This document shows, in pieces, positions 26,030 to 34,389 of a stretch of 64,000 nt of DNA. The first letter of the stretch is position 1. Each line of letters opens with the position of its first letter. The translations under genes and the position numbers were made by a program. Below the pieces are notes generated by a model that had not been told where the DNA came from, did no database searches, and worked only from the letters and a program-made list of their open reading frames with translations. Origin of the DNA: Frankia casuarinae (GTDB lineage: Bacteria > Actinomycetota > Actinomycetes > Frankiales > Frankiaceae); NCBI RefSeq assembly GCF_000013345.1, contig NC_007777.1, positions 2,232,001 to 2,296,000 on the forward strand. Direction: 5' to 3'.

Positions 26030-27928
26030 GTAAGAGTTCGGTGATGGCGTGGGTGGGCGGGCCGAAGGCCCGGCCGGTGTTGCCGGTCGGGTGGTTTTCG
26101 GCTTGTGGGTGGGGTTAGGGCTCGGGCCCGTCGGGTGGGCCGTCCTGGGGTGGGTCGGTGCTGGGAGGGCTGCCGGTCTGGGTGGTGGTCTGCCAGGTGA
26201 GGAAGGGTTCGAGGGCGGGGCCGGCGGGTGCTTTCCCGCCGGCTGTGGCGCAGGCGTTCAGGTAGCCGGTCAGGAACGCGAGGGGTTCACGGCCGTTACG
26301 CTCCGCGGTGGCGACGATGGTCCAGACCCGGGCGGCGAGGTGCGCGGCCCACTCAGCGTGTGCGCCGTAGTAGTTCTTCCGCCCGACGACCGGGGTCCGT
26401 AGCGCTCTCTCGGCAGCATTGTTGTCAAGATCCAGGTCGGGGAAGTCCTGGTGGCGGGCCAGCCCGTCCCATTCCCGGTCCAGGGTCGCCAGGACCTTCT
26501 TCGCCGCCGGGTGCAGGCTGTGGATCGCCGCCTCCGCGCGCCGCGCCGTGTCGATCGCCCTCAGCGCGGCCTCGAACGCGCCGGCGGCCTCGCGGTAGCC
26601 GCCGGTTGTGGGCTGCTCGGCGGCGAGGGCGCGGTGAGCGAGGTAGAGCATCCCGATCCGGGCGACCCACTGGTCGGCCCAGTACCGCAGTTGGGGGTGG
26701 GCGTCCCCGGCCCGGATGAAGTACCGGCGGATGTGTGCCCAGCACCAGAGCGGGTCGACTCCGTCGACGCGGCCCAGGGACTGGTAGACGGTGTAGAAGT
26801 CCGACGAGACGACGAGGCGACGTCCGTCGGACAGCGCCCCGGCGGCCCGGTCGATCCCGAAGTGCTTCTCGACCGGGGCAGCCGAGCGGGTCGGGTCCAT
26901 CCGGAACACCACCGTGTCGGCGGCGACGAACACCCACAGCCACCAGCGGGTCCCGTCCTTGCCCTCGACCCGCTCGAACACCCGCCACGTCGTCTCGTCC
27001 GCGTGGACATGACCGGCGGCGGCGTTACGCGCCACGATCTGCTCATCGAGCCCGCCGAGCAGTCCATGCACGTCCTTCAACGCCCCACACAGAGTGCCCT
27101 CGGCAACACCGAGCCCGGCGGCGGCCAGCGCCCGAGCGATCCGGTGCAACGGCAGGCCCAGGACATACTTCTCGTAGAGAAGGCGGGCGAGGAACCCCGC
27201 GGTGAACCGGCCCTTGGGAATCGGTTTGGGTGGCACCGGCGCGGTCACTGTCCGCGGCCCCGGACATGTGCAGCACCGCCGATACCGCCGCCGCCGATGC
27301 ACGATCCGGGTGATCACGACCTGCCAGTCGACCTGTTCGCTGTCGTCGGTCCCCAACGGCGTGAACGCCACCCCACACCCGGGGCAGGCACGGTCGACCT
27401 CGGGCACATCATGGATCTCCTCGCGGGTCTGCAGATGCGAGTAGTCCCGCCGGCCATGCCCCCGGCTCCCCGGCCGCTGCCCGCGTTGACGCGCCGGCCG
27501 GCCGGCATCCCCACCGCCCGAATCCTGCCGATCTTCTGGTTTCTCATCCACAGCCGACGACGGGCCGGTCTTCTCCGAGGAACGACCGAACAGCATCCGG
27601 GACAGCACCGCGACCTGCTCGCTCAACTCCTCGACCCGCAGCTGCAGCTGCCCGACACGGGCCTCGGCTTTCTCCGCACACTCCTCGGCCCGCTCGGCAC
27701 GCCCACGCCAGTACGCCACCTCGGTGACATCATCGGTGACAGACAGAACAGACACACCACCCAGGACACATCACCAGCGTCCTCGGTATCAGGAACTACA
27801 CCCGACGTATCACGAAGAGCCCACAACCCCCCACCAGCATCCCGCGGACACTCCGCCCGACTCCCGCCACAGCCACGACACCGCCACACGGCGGAACCAG
27901 CCCCTCCACGCCATCGCCGAATACTTAC
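26030..27928 (-). mobile_element. IS66-family insertion sequence (1899 bp, 8-bp target duplication)
   Basis: The left end GTAAGAGTTCGGTGATGGCG and the right end, read inward, GTAAGTATTCGGCGATGGCG are imperfect terminal inverted repeats. The element is flanked on both sides by GTACGGCC (26022-26029 and 27929-27936), the 8-bp duplication expected for IS66. Only a TnpC-type transposase is encoded; the TnpA and TnpB accessory proteins of classic IS66 are absent, as in the ISBst12-like subgroup. Confidence 0.95.
26115..27755 (-). CDS. IS66-family transposase (TnpC type)
   Basis: The 546-residue protein has the IS66 order: an N-terminal coiled coil (residues 15-55, leucine-rich), LFGRSSEK, a zinc-finger-like region (CPGC...RRCCTCPGP), and the DDE nuclease. 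The acidic residues are seen in HADETTW, SSDFYTVY and NNAAERALR. The C-terminal IS66 domain (VGRKNYYGAHAEWAAHLAARVWTIVATAERNG in outline) is intact. It would cut and join element ends. The frame is uninterrupted, so the element may be active. ATG 27755 starts before the coiled coil; a later start is possible. Confidence 0.95.
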   Translation of the reverse strand: MSVLSVTDDVTEVAYWRGRAERAEECAEKAEARVGQLQLRVEELSEQVAVLSRMLFGRSSEKTGPSSAVDEKPEDRQDSGGGDAGRPARQRGQRPGSRGHGRRDYSHLQTREEIHDVPEVDRACPGCGVAFTPLGTDDSEQVDWQVVITRIVHRRRRYRRCCTCPGPRTVTAPVPPKPIPKGRFTAGFLARLLYEKYVLGLPLHRIARALAAAGLGVAEGTLCGALKDVHGLLGGLDEQIVARNAAAGHVHADETTWRVFERVEGKDGTRWWLWVFVAADTVVFRMDPTRSAAPVEKHFGIDRAAGALSDGRRLVVSSDFYTVYQSLGRVDGVDPLWCWAHIRRYFIRAGDAHPQLRYWADQWVARIGMLYLAHRALAAEQPTTGGYREAAGAFEAALRAIDTARRAEAAIHSLHPAAKKVLATLDREWDGLARHQDFPDLDLDNNAAERALRTPVVGRKNYYGAHAEWAAHLAARVWTIVATAERNGREPLAFLTGYLNACATAGGKAPAGPALEPFLTWQTTTQTGSPPSTDPPQDGPPDGPEP

Positions 27929-28513
27929 GTACGGCCAGTACAGATCGACAGTCGATTGGCCGGGAGCCCGGTTCTGGCGGGAGCTTGCGGACCACTACCC
28001 GTCGGCTCGAGTGATTCTTACGGTTCGCGACCCGGAAAAGTGGTATGACAGTGCGCGGAGCACACTGTTCCAGGCGATATCGAACCGACCGGCGCGAATG
28101 AGCGCGGAAGCCATGCGCGTGATCACCATGATGAATCTGGTGGTGTGGGACGGTGTCTTCAAGGGGCGTTTCGCAGACAAGGACCACGCCCTACAGGTCT
28201 TCGCGGAGCACAATGCCGCGGTGCAACGCGAGATCTCAGCCGACCGTCTGTTGGTATTCGACGTCGCCCAGGGGTGGGGGCCCCTGTGCGACTTCCTCGG
28301 TGTGCCGGTTCCGGGGGAACAGTTCCCCCGACTGAACAATCGAGAAGCCTACGCGGCGAAACACCGTGAACGTGTCGTCGCGGCCATGAGCGCGAGTGGT
28401 GTCCAGCCGTGAACCCGCCCAGCTCGGTGGCTGAGGCGGGGATTCCCGGCCCGGCGCGGTCCCGGGCACGTGCGCATCCCACGGCACCCGGAGCCGGCCG
28501 CCGGCGTGGAGGA

Positions 28514-30109
28514 TCAGGAGCGGCGGGCGCGTAGCACCCGAGTGAGGACGTCCGGTCGCAGCAGGGCCGACGGCGGTTCGACCAGATTGATGATTCGCAT
28601 GAACACCCGGGCCACCACCGGGTCGGTATGCGCGGCGGCGTGCACGTGGGGCAGATAGGCGTTGACCAGCCTGATCCGCGGGGTGCGCCGCCCCTGCACC
28701 TGTGGGTATCCTAGATCATTTCCGGTGGCCAGAGCCCAGGCCAAGTCGGCGGGAACGGCCGCGGCGGTGAAGAACCGCCGGGGCAGATCGGCGTCGGTGC
28801 GGGCGGCGGGTGGGCCGAGCGCGTCCGGCGTGTCCCGCAGGGCGTCCCGCAGCGCCAGCGCCTGCTGGGCCGCGACCGTCATCCCCTGGGCGTACAGCGG
28901 GTTGAGGCTGCACACCGCGTCCCCGAGGGCGACGAAGCCGGCGCTGGGCTCGCGCAGGCGTGCGTACGGGCGTCGCACCGATCCGCGAAAGCGGTAGGGG
29001 GTCGGATCCCCGAGCGGCTCGGCGTCGGCGATGAGCCGGGCGATGTCGGGAGCGGGCAGGGTTGCCGCGAAGCGGGCGAACCCGTCCGGGTCGGTGGGCG
29101 GATGCTCGCCGAGCATGCCGGCCAGGGTGACGATCCACCGATCGTCCTCCTGCGCGACGGCGCCACCGCCGCGCAGCCCGGGGATCGTCGAGATGATAAC
29201 CGCACGTTGGCCGTCGAGGTCGCTCGCGCGTCGCCGGTAGACGCGGGATGCGTAGCCGAGGTCGACGTCGACCTGCTCGCGCACGGGCACGGGCAGCCCG
29301 TGCGCGGCGAGCCAGTCCGCTGCCCGGGAGCCGCGGCCGGTCGCGTCGACGACCAGCTCCGCCTCGATGACCTCGCCGCCGTCGAGGTGCGCATCCGCAG
29401 GGCGTACCCCGCCGGGCCAGGTGCTGCTGTCGGGCCGGGTGCCGTTGGCTTGGGTGCCGTTGACTCGGGCGTCGTCCGGCCGCGGGCCACTGTCGAGGCG
29501 TTCGACCCGGACCCCGACGATCCGGCCGGGTTCGTCCGGACCGCCCGGGCCGGGCCGGCCCACCAGCCCAACGGCGCGCACCCGCTGCAGCAGGCGGACC
29601 TGGGAACGGGCGAGTACGGCCTCCCGCAGCACGCTCTCCAGCAGCGGCCGGCTCGCCAGCAGGGAGGTGAGCCCGGTGTCGGTGGGGTACAATCGCCGCC
29701 CGCGGACGTACCACCGGGTCTCGACGAGCATGTGGGCGCGAGGCGCGCCGTGGCCGGTCACGGTGTCGGTGAACCCGGGGAACAGCTCCTCCAGGCACAA
29801 CCGGCCTCGTTCGGTGAGGGCGTGCAGATGGGATCCCTGCGCGACGCCGCGGCGAGTACCCTCGGTGGTGAGGTCGTCTCGTTCGATGATCGTCACCCGG
29901 TCGAAGAACTCGGCCGTCACCCGGGCCGCGAGGAGCCCGGCCATCCCGGCGCCGAGGACGACGGCGTGCCCCCGGCTGCCGCGGGGCGGCCGGGAGTCCG
30001 TCAGGGCCGCGGAAGTTGACGTTCGGCTTGTCCTGGCGGCTGTCGCTGAGCGGCTCCAGGCAGCTCCAGCTTCTCGACCCGCGTCAGCAGCGTGCGCAGC
30101 AGGTGTCAC
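28514..30109 (-). CDS. FAD-dependent oxidoreductase (monooxygenase-like)
   Basis: About 531 residues from GTG 30109, chosen for its GGGAG site; an ATG 63 bases upstream is less likely. HAVVLGAGMAGLLAARVTAEFFDRVTIIERD is the FAD-binding Rossmann fold. DATGRGSRAADWL and GFVALGDAVCSLNPLYAQGMTVAAQQA are the later FAD-contact motifs of the squalene-epoxidase / p-hydroxybenzoate-hydroxylase group. An inserted low-complexity stretch (residues about 215-250) contains repeated NGT units. The lipid genes that follow suggest an oxidation, epoxidation or saturation step on a lipid, which is inference. It is divergent from the first desaturase across a 300-base region with a perfect palindrome. Confidence 0.85.
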   Translation of the reverse strand: MTPAAHAADAGREAGAAWSRSATAARTSRTSTSAALTDSRPPRGSRGHAVVLGAGMAGLLAARVTAEFFDRVTIIERDDLTTEGTRRGVAQGSHLHALTERGRLCLEELFPGFTDTVTGHGAPRAHMLVETRWYVRGRRLYPTDTGLTSLLASRPLLESVLREAVLARSQVRLLQRVRAVGLVGRPGPGGPDEPGRIVGVRVERLDSGPRPDDARVNGTQANGTRPDSSTWPGGVRPADAHLDGGEVIEAELVVDATGRGSRAADWLAAHGLPVPVREQVDVDLGYASRVYRRRASDLDGQRAVIISTIPGLRGGGAVAQEDDRWIVTLAGMLGEHPPTDPDGFARFAATLPAPDIARLIADAEPLGDPTPYRFRGSVRRPYARLREPSAGFVALGDAVCSLNPLYAQGMTVAAQQALALRDALRDTPDALGPPAARTDADLPRRFFTAAAVPADLAWALATGNDLGYPQVQGRRTPRIRLVNAYLPHVHAAAHTDPVVARVFMRIINLVEPPSALLRPDVLTRVLRARRS

Positions 30110-30295
30110 ATGAACTCCCTCTTGCCCGGTCTCTCGCGCGGTGCATGGAGCAGGTGCCTGGAGCAGGTTCATGGAGCCAGAGCAGCCATGAGGTATTGGC
30201 GGCCCGCCGGATCGACTCGTGGGTTAATCTTCCCGGAATCCTGGGCGAGAACATCATAAAAATCCAAGGACTTCGTCGTGGGCGCCATAGCCTGT

Positions 30296-30313
30296 TCCCA
30301 TCGATCGATGGGA
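30296..30313. promoter_or_regulatory. Perfect 18-bp palindrome in divergent promoter region
   Basis: TCCCATCGATCGATGGGA is fully self-complementary. It lies about 187 bases from the oxidoreductase start and 99 bases from the desaturase start, in AT-richer DNA between the two divergent genes. It is a likely operator for a dimeric regulator shared by both. Confidence 0.6.
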
Positions 30314-30411
30314 TGACGTAATGACTGGCCGTTGATATTGTCGAACCAACTGTGGTGAAATAGAAACGAGTCCGCACAGGTCGACGGGACCGGGCCAGGG
30401 GAGATTCCAGC

Positions 30412-31227
30412 ATGGCGACCTCCGACACCATCGAGAACGCGCACAGCTTTGACGTATTCCAGCACTATGAGCGGCTGCAGTGGAAGCTGGTCGACCTGCC
30501 GCTGGACGAGATCCGCAGGGATCTTGTCCAGCCCGAGTATATTGCGCTGGTCAAGGGTGCGGTCATGGGTGAGGCCACCTCCATCGCGGCGGTGCACGGC
30601 TTTCTCAACGAGTTCACCGACGATTACGACTGCTCTGCCTTCGTGAACATCTGGGGCTACCAGGAGCTCCAGCACCACTACGCCTTCCGGGCGTGGCTGC
30701 AGGCGGTGGACGCCCAGATCGACCAGCGCCGGATCGAGGCGTTGCGCGAGCCCTACGTGCCGGGCACCACGCCGAGCGCCACTTTGATCACCAACGTCAT
30801 CTCGGAGATGACGGTGAACACGGTCTACCGGACGATGTCGGAGTGGGTGCGCGAGCCGGTGCTGGCGGACCTCATGCTGCGCGCCAGCCGGGACGAGGCC
30901 GGTCATGCCCGGGAGTTCATGTACTTCGCGAAGCGCCGGCTGGAGCGGAATCCGCACGAGCTCGTGTCCGTGTTGGAGACGTTCCACTTCTACATGTCGA
31001 ACAACCGGATCAAGCATCCGGTGGGGGAGTTCAAGCACCGCCTGCTCGAGGATCTTCAGGGCCACGAGACCATTGACACCGCGTTCGAGGTGTTCTTGCG
31101 GGTTTCCGAGCCGGATACGCTGGAACAGCTCCAAGTGAAGATCCGCAAGGCGCTCGGCAGCGTTCTCGGCCGGGAGTTCAACCGGAACTCCGACATCCGG
31201 CAGGCGTTGGTGGAGGCGATGCCCTGA
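30412..31227 (+). CDS. Diiron acyl-ACP desaturase-like protein 1
   Basis: The 271-residue soluble helical protein has the ferritin-like diiron ligand pattern of class II acyl-ACP desaturases: Glu54 (GEATSI), Glu85-x-x-His88 (QELQHH), Glu132 (ISEMTV) and Glu162-x-x-His165 (RDEAGH). Such enzymes use O2 and reduced ferredoxin to introduce a double bond or hydroxyl into an acyl chain held on ACP. It is shorter than mycobacterial DesA (about 330 residues). ATG 30412 begins shortly after AGGGGAG. It converges with the second desaturase, separated by a strong terminator. Confidence 0.82.
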   Translation: MATSDTIENAHSFDVFQHYERLQWKLVDLPLDEIRRDLVQPEYIALVKGAVMGEATSIAAVHGFLNEFTDDYDCSAFVNIWGYQELQHHYAFRAWLQAVDAQIDQRRIEALREPYVPGTTPSATLITNVISEMTVNTVYRTMSEWVREPVLADLMLRASRDEAGHAREFMYFAKRRLERNPHELVSVLETFHFYMSNNRIKHPVGEFKHRLLEDLQGHETIDTAFEVFLRVSEPDTLEQLQVKIRKALGSVLGREFNRNSDIRQALVEAMP

Positions 31228-31329
31228 CCGCTTCGGCGATCGAGTTCGTCAGTACCGGGCCTGACGGTGCCGGGTTTGCCGGTACCGGGCCTGTCACGAA
31301 CGGATCCGGTAGTTTCCCGTGCGGCCATC

Positions 31330-31365
31330 CACGCGGACGCGTCCCAGCCGGGACGCGTCCGCGTG
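31330..31365. terminator. Bidirectional terminator, 16-bp perfect stem
   Basis: CACGCGGACGCGTCCC (31330-31345) and its exact complement (31350-31365) enclose a 4-base loop. It lies between the two convergent desaturase genes and can serve both. Confidence 0.85.
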
Positions 31366-31507
31366 ATCGTGCGCGTGATCGTGTGGCGGCCGAGTCGTGG
31401 GGAGCTGAGCACGGTCCAGGGATCGCGGACCGCGCTCAGCTCCCGCAAATTCACCGGCCGCCGGTTCGTGGGACGGCCACTGCTGCTGCGCTGGTCCTGG
31501 CAGGGAC

Positions 31508-32434
31508 CTACGGGGTGTCCAGGGTCGTCGACCGGCAGGCGTCGACGAAGCGAACCAGTTCGTCGACCTTGTCGGTGCGGACGTCGACCGCCCGGTTGAC
31601 CACTCGGATGAGGTGCGGGTAGGCGTCGGTGTGATCGTAGCGGGCAGTCTCGGCGATCCGCAGGGCCCAGCGCCAGTAACCCCGGATCGTGTCGGCCAGT
31701 GGCATCCGGAAGTGCGCGATAACCTCCCGGATCGGCTCGATGACGGCGTCGCCGTGGCGGCGCAGGTACCGTTCCACGATGTCGGCCATGAAGGTGAAGT
31801 GCCGGGCCTCGTCCTTGGCGAGCCGGTTCAGCAGATCGGCCAACACCGGATCGCCGACGACCGCCCGCAGCTGCTGGTAGTACAGCTGGGTCGCCTTCTC
31901 CTGGACCAGGGCGTAGGCGAACAGCGAGACCGCGTGGTCGTGCGGCAGTTCGAAGTGCTTGCGCCCCTCGGTCGCCAGTTCCCGCCGCAGCTCGTCGGGA
32001 TCGGCGATGCCGGCGGCGACCTGGTAGCGGAACAGTGCCCGGGCGTGGCTGTCCTCCTCCTGCGCCCAACGCACGGTGAAGTGGTAAAGCTCCCGGTTGT
32101 GCACGAAGGTCTCGACGTCGACGTCGGGGTTCAGCGGGAAGGCCCGCTCGTACACGCCGAAGTAGCCGGGCAGGTGGTCCTCGATCAACGTGATGAACCG
32201 GACCGCGGAGCGCTGTCCCTCGGTGAGCCGACCGGCGTCGGCGTTCTCCCAGGCGAACGTCGATTCGACGTCGAAGCGGCGGGTGGTGGAACCCGCCTGG
32301 TGGAAGGCGATGACGGCCGCCTCGACCTCGGCGGGAGGAAGCAGCGGCGCCAGGGCCGGGCGTGCGGGGGCTCGCGGTGGTTCGACGCCGCGGGCCTGGC
32401 CGAACGCCGGCCGGAGAATGTCGGATGCCGTCAT
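31508..32434 (-). CDS. Diiron acyl-ACP desaturase-like protein 2
   Basis: The 308-residue protein shows the same four-helix diiron set: Glu85 (LIEDHLPGYF), Glu127-x-x-His130 (EEDSHARA), Glu179 (VQEKATQLYY) and Glu209-x-x-His212 (KDEARHFTFM). This is closer to plant and mycobacterial stearoyl-ACP desaturases than copy 1. It is the last gene of a five-gene minus-strand operon with the acyl-AMP ligase, thioesterase, acyl carrier protein and methyltransferase, so its substrate is probably the acyl chain on that carrier. ATG 32434 lies 31 bases behind the methyltransferase stop. A Pro/Ala-rich N-terminus of 35 residues is not conserved. Confidence 0.88.
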   Translation of the reverse strand: MTASDILRPAFGQARGVEPPRAPARPALAPLLPPAEVEAAVIAFHQAGSTTRRFDVESTFAWENADAGRLTEGQRSAVRFITLIEDHLPGYFGVYERAFPLNPDVDVETFVHNRELYHFTVRWAQEEDSHARALFRYQVAAGIADPDELRRELATEGRKHFELPHDHAVSLFAYALVQEKATQLYYQQLRAVVGDPVLADLLNRLAKDEARHFTFMADIVERYLRRHGDAVIEPIREVIAHFRMPLADTIRGYWRWALRIAETARYDHTDAYPHLIRVVNRAVDVRTDKVDELVRFVDACRSTTLDTP

Positions 32435-32465
32435 GATGTGGATCCCGTTCCTCGCTCGGCGGCGG

Positions 32466-33386
32466 TCAGCGTGCCTTGCGGCACACCAGCGCGTAGTGCT
32501 TGGTGGTGTAGCCCCAGCCGGCGTTCGCGACCTCCAGATAGCGGCGCAGCGTCGCGGCCGTTCCCGGGCGGATCGCGTCGATCCGCTCCGCGGCCGCGTC
32601 GACGTTCACCAGCCAGTCGTCGATGGTGCGCCGGTAGTCGTCGGTGAGATCGTCGAGGCTCGCCAGGGAGAAACCGGCGTCCTCGGCGCCGGCGACGAGG
32701 TCGGACAGCGGCCGCATGTCCCCCCAGCCGAAGATCGATGCGCGGACGAACTCGGTCCCTTCCCGATGGTCGAACGCCGCCCGGGTGGCCGCGTTGCGAA
32801 AGCAGCTTTCCGACACGTACAGCCGTCCGTCGCGGCGCAGCAGCGCCCGGGCCCGCCGGAACACGACATCGAGGTCGGGCATGTGCACGATCGAGCCGAG
32901 CATCGTCACCGCGTCGAAACTCCCCGAGGGCAGCTCGACCGTCTCGAAGTGGCCCTGGATCGTGGTGACGCGGTCGCTCACGCCGAGCTCGGCGGCTCGC
33001 TGCGCGATGTAGGCGTGCTGTCGCCCTGCGGGGGAGACCCCGACGACCTCGGCTTCGTACTCGACCGCCATGAACAGCGTCAGCGAGCCCCAACCGCATC
33101 CGATGTCGAGGACGCGACCACCGCGGCGCAGGCCGAGCCGATCGGCGACGAAGTGGAGCTTGGCGATCTGCGCCTGCTCGAGGGTGTCGTGCTCCGTGCG
33201 GTAGAGACCCGAGCTGTACTTGCGCAGGGGATCGAGGAACAGGCCGAAGACCTCGGGCGGCAGGTCGTAGTGCTGATTGGTGTCGCTCGTCGTGGGTTCG
33301 GTGCTCGTCGTGGGTTCGGTGCTCGTCGTGGGTTCGGTGGCGAGGCCCGCCGCCGCCTCCGGCGCGGTGGTGACGGGCGAGCTCAT
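32466..33386 (-). CDS. Mycolate/cyclopropane-type fatty acid methyltransferase
   Basis: The 306-residue protein has the CFA-synthase/mycolic-acid methyltransferase start NQHYDLPPEVFGLFLDPLRKYSSGLY, then TLEQAQIAKLHFVADRLGL and the SAM-binding loop VLDIGCGWGSLTLF (residues 92-105). The GHFETVELP and GSIVHMPDLD segments follow. Known relatives transfer a methyl group to a double bond of a lipid chain, giving cyclopropane, methyl-branched or hydroxylated products. A double bond made by the neighbouring desaturases would be the natural substrate. The first 35 residues include three copies of an 18-bp TEPTTS repeat (33285-33345). The start overlaps the acyl carrier protein stop (ATGA). Confidence 0.88.
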   Translation of the reverse strand: MSSPVTTAPEAAAGLATEPTTSTEPTTSTEPTTSDTNQHYDLPPEVFGLFLDPLRKYSSGLYRTEHDTLEQAQIAKLHFVADRLGLRRGGRVLDIGCGWGSLTLFMAVEYEAEVVGVSPAGRQHAYIAQRAAELGVSDRVTTIQGHFETVELPSGSFDAVTMLGSIVHMPDLDVVFRRARALLRRDGRLYVSESCFRNAATRAAFDHREGTEFVRASIFGWGDMRPLSDLVAGAEDAGFSLASLDDLTDDYRRTIDDWLVNVDAAAERIDAIRPGTAATLRRYLEVANAGWGYTTKHYALVCRKAR

Positions 33387-33643
33387 GCGGCCTGCACCTG
33401 CAGCGCAGCCTGGACGACGTCGGCGACCTCGGCGACGGTGACCGCCGAGAAGACGTCATCGTCCTCGAGTTCGACGTCGTACTCGCGTTCCACCCGGGCG
33501 ATCATCCGGAGCACCTTCACCGAGTCCGCACCCTCCACGGAGCGCAGATCGGCGTCCGCAGCCAGGTCCTCGATCGGGATGCCGAGCTCACGAGCGACGA
33601 TGGCGGTGACGGTGGTGACGATCTCCGTATACGACACGGACAT
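33383..33643 (-). CDS. Acyl carrier protein
   Basis: An 86-residue four-helix carrier. Ser41 in GADSVKVLRM is the phosphopantetheine attachment site; the motif is a variant of the usual DSL, with Val for Leu. Acidic helix II and III (VEREYDVELEDDDVFSAVTVAEVADVV) are typical for docking to partner enzymes. It is stand-alone, within an operon encoding a ligase to load it, so it probably serves this pathway rather than general fatty acid synthesis. Its ATG directly follows the thioesterase stop codon, and its stop overlaps the methyltransferase start. Confidence 0.93.
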   Translation of the reverse strand: MSVSYTEIVTTVTAIVARELGIPIEDLAADADLRSVEGADSVKVLRMIARVEREYDVELEDDDVFSAVTVAEVADVVQAALQVQAA

Positions 33644-34324
33644 TCAGTGCTCCTCTGAGGTGGGGAGGCCGGCGGCGGTGGACCCGGTGGCCGGTGGTCT
33701 GGTGAGCGTCGCCGCCAGCGCCTGCGCGACGCGGTCGGCCTCGGTCGGATTCAGCATCATCCGGTCCCGGGCGGTGTCCATCGGGGTCGGGCGGTAGGTC
33801 GCGCTTGCGGTCGCGAGCAGCGTCCCGGCCTCGTCGAGGAGCTCGGCCTCGGCGTGCACCAGCCCGTTTGCTCTGCCGCCGCTTACGCCGCCGGCCGTGC
33901 CGCCGACCGGTGCCGCGTCCCCGCGGCCGGGGGTAGCATCCGGGACGCCGCGCAGCCGGGCGACGCAGCGGTATTCGGCGCCGACGCTCAGCGGGGCGAG
34001 GTAGCGTACCCGCAGCGCGGTGGTGAACGCGGTGAGCCCGACCTGCAGCACGATCAGATTGCCCATCGTCTCATCGACGATCACTCCGATGAGGCCACCG
34101 TGCACGACGCCGGGATAGGACTCGTGCCGGCGTTCGAGCCGGAAACGGGTCGAGATGCCGTCGGCGTGGGCGGAGAAGCGTAGTTGCAGCCCGTGCGGAT
34201 TGTGCGGCGAGCAGCCGAAACACCGATAGTCCGCGAGCACGGACCACGGCACGCTCAGGTAGTCCTCCGGATCGTCGGCTTCCCGCGGGCCGTCAGGGCT
34301 CGGCGTCATCAGGTGGCTGTGCAT
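33644..34324 (-). CDS. Hotdog-fold (PaaI-like) thioesterase
   Basis: The 226-residue protein has the hotdog thioesterase signature YPGVVHGGLIGVIVDETMGNL, with the conserved His-Gly-Gly on the central helix and an acidic residue following, plus CFGCSPHNPHGLQLRF before it. The second beta half is interrupted by a Gly-rich insert (PGRGDAAPVGGTAGGVSGGRANG). It hydrolyses acyl thioesters, and here probably releases or proofreads the acyl chain on the adjacent carrier protein. The C-terminal tail of 40 residues is not part of the fold. The gene starts 66 bases after the ligase stop. Confidence 0.85.
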   Translation of the reverse strand: MHSHLMTPSPDGPREADDPEDYLSVPWSVLADYRCFGCSPHNPHGLQLRFSAHADGISTRFRLERRHESYPGVVHGGLIGVIVDETMGNLIVLQVGLTAFTTALRVRYLAPLSVGAEYRCVARLRGVPDATPGRGDAAPVGGTAGGVSGGRANGLVHAEAELLDEAGTLLATASATYRPTPMDTARDRMMLNPTEADRVAQALAATLTRPPATGSTAAGLPTSEEH

Positions 34325-34389
34325 CGGGCTCCCTGGTCGATGGGCGCGGAACGCGGTGGGTGTGCGGAATTGGACGCTGGGCTTGCGGG

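Larger units (their letters stand above)
25846..28412 (+). pseudogene. Sulfotransferase-family gene split by an IS66 element
   Basis: The 5' part (25846-26029) encodes MINIIGAGFGRTGTLSLKLA, the 5'-phosphosulfate-binding loop of small bacterial sulfotransferases. The 3' part (27937-28412) encodes the PAPS 3'-phosphate region (ARVILTVRDPEKWYDSARSTLF) and the usual end (FDVAQGWGPLCDFLGVPVPGEQFPRLNNREAY). Removing the insertion and one copy of the 8-bp duplication restores one open frame of 219 residues through DSLYGQYRSTVDW. The interrupted gene would yield only a 90-residue stub, so it is inactive now. A GGAGG site precedes the ATG, and the insertion is probably recent because both halves are undamaged. 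Confidence 0.93.

Noticed and set aside
25846-26118. 90-residue open frame taken as a complete small protein
   Set aside because: Its last 29 codons lie in the IS66 end; it is the 5' stub of the split sulfotransferase.
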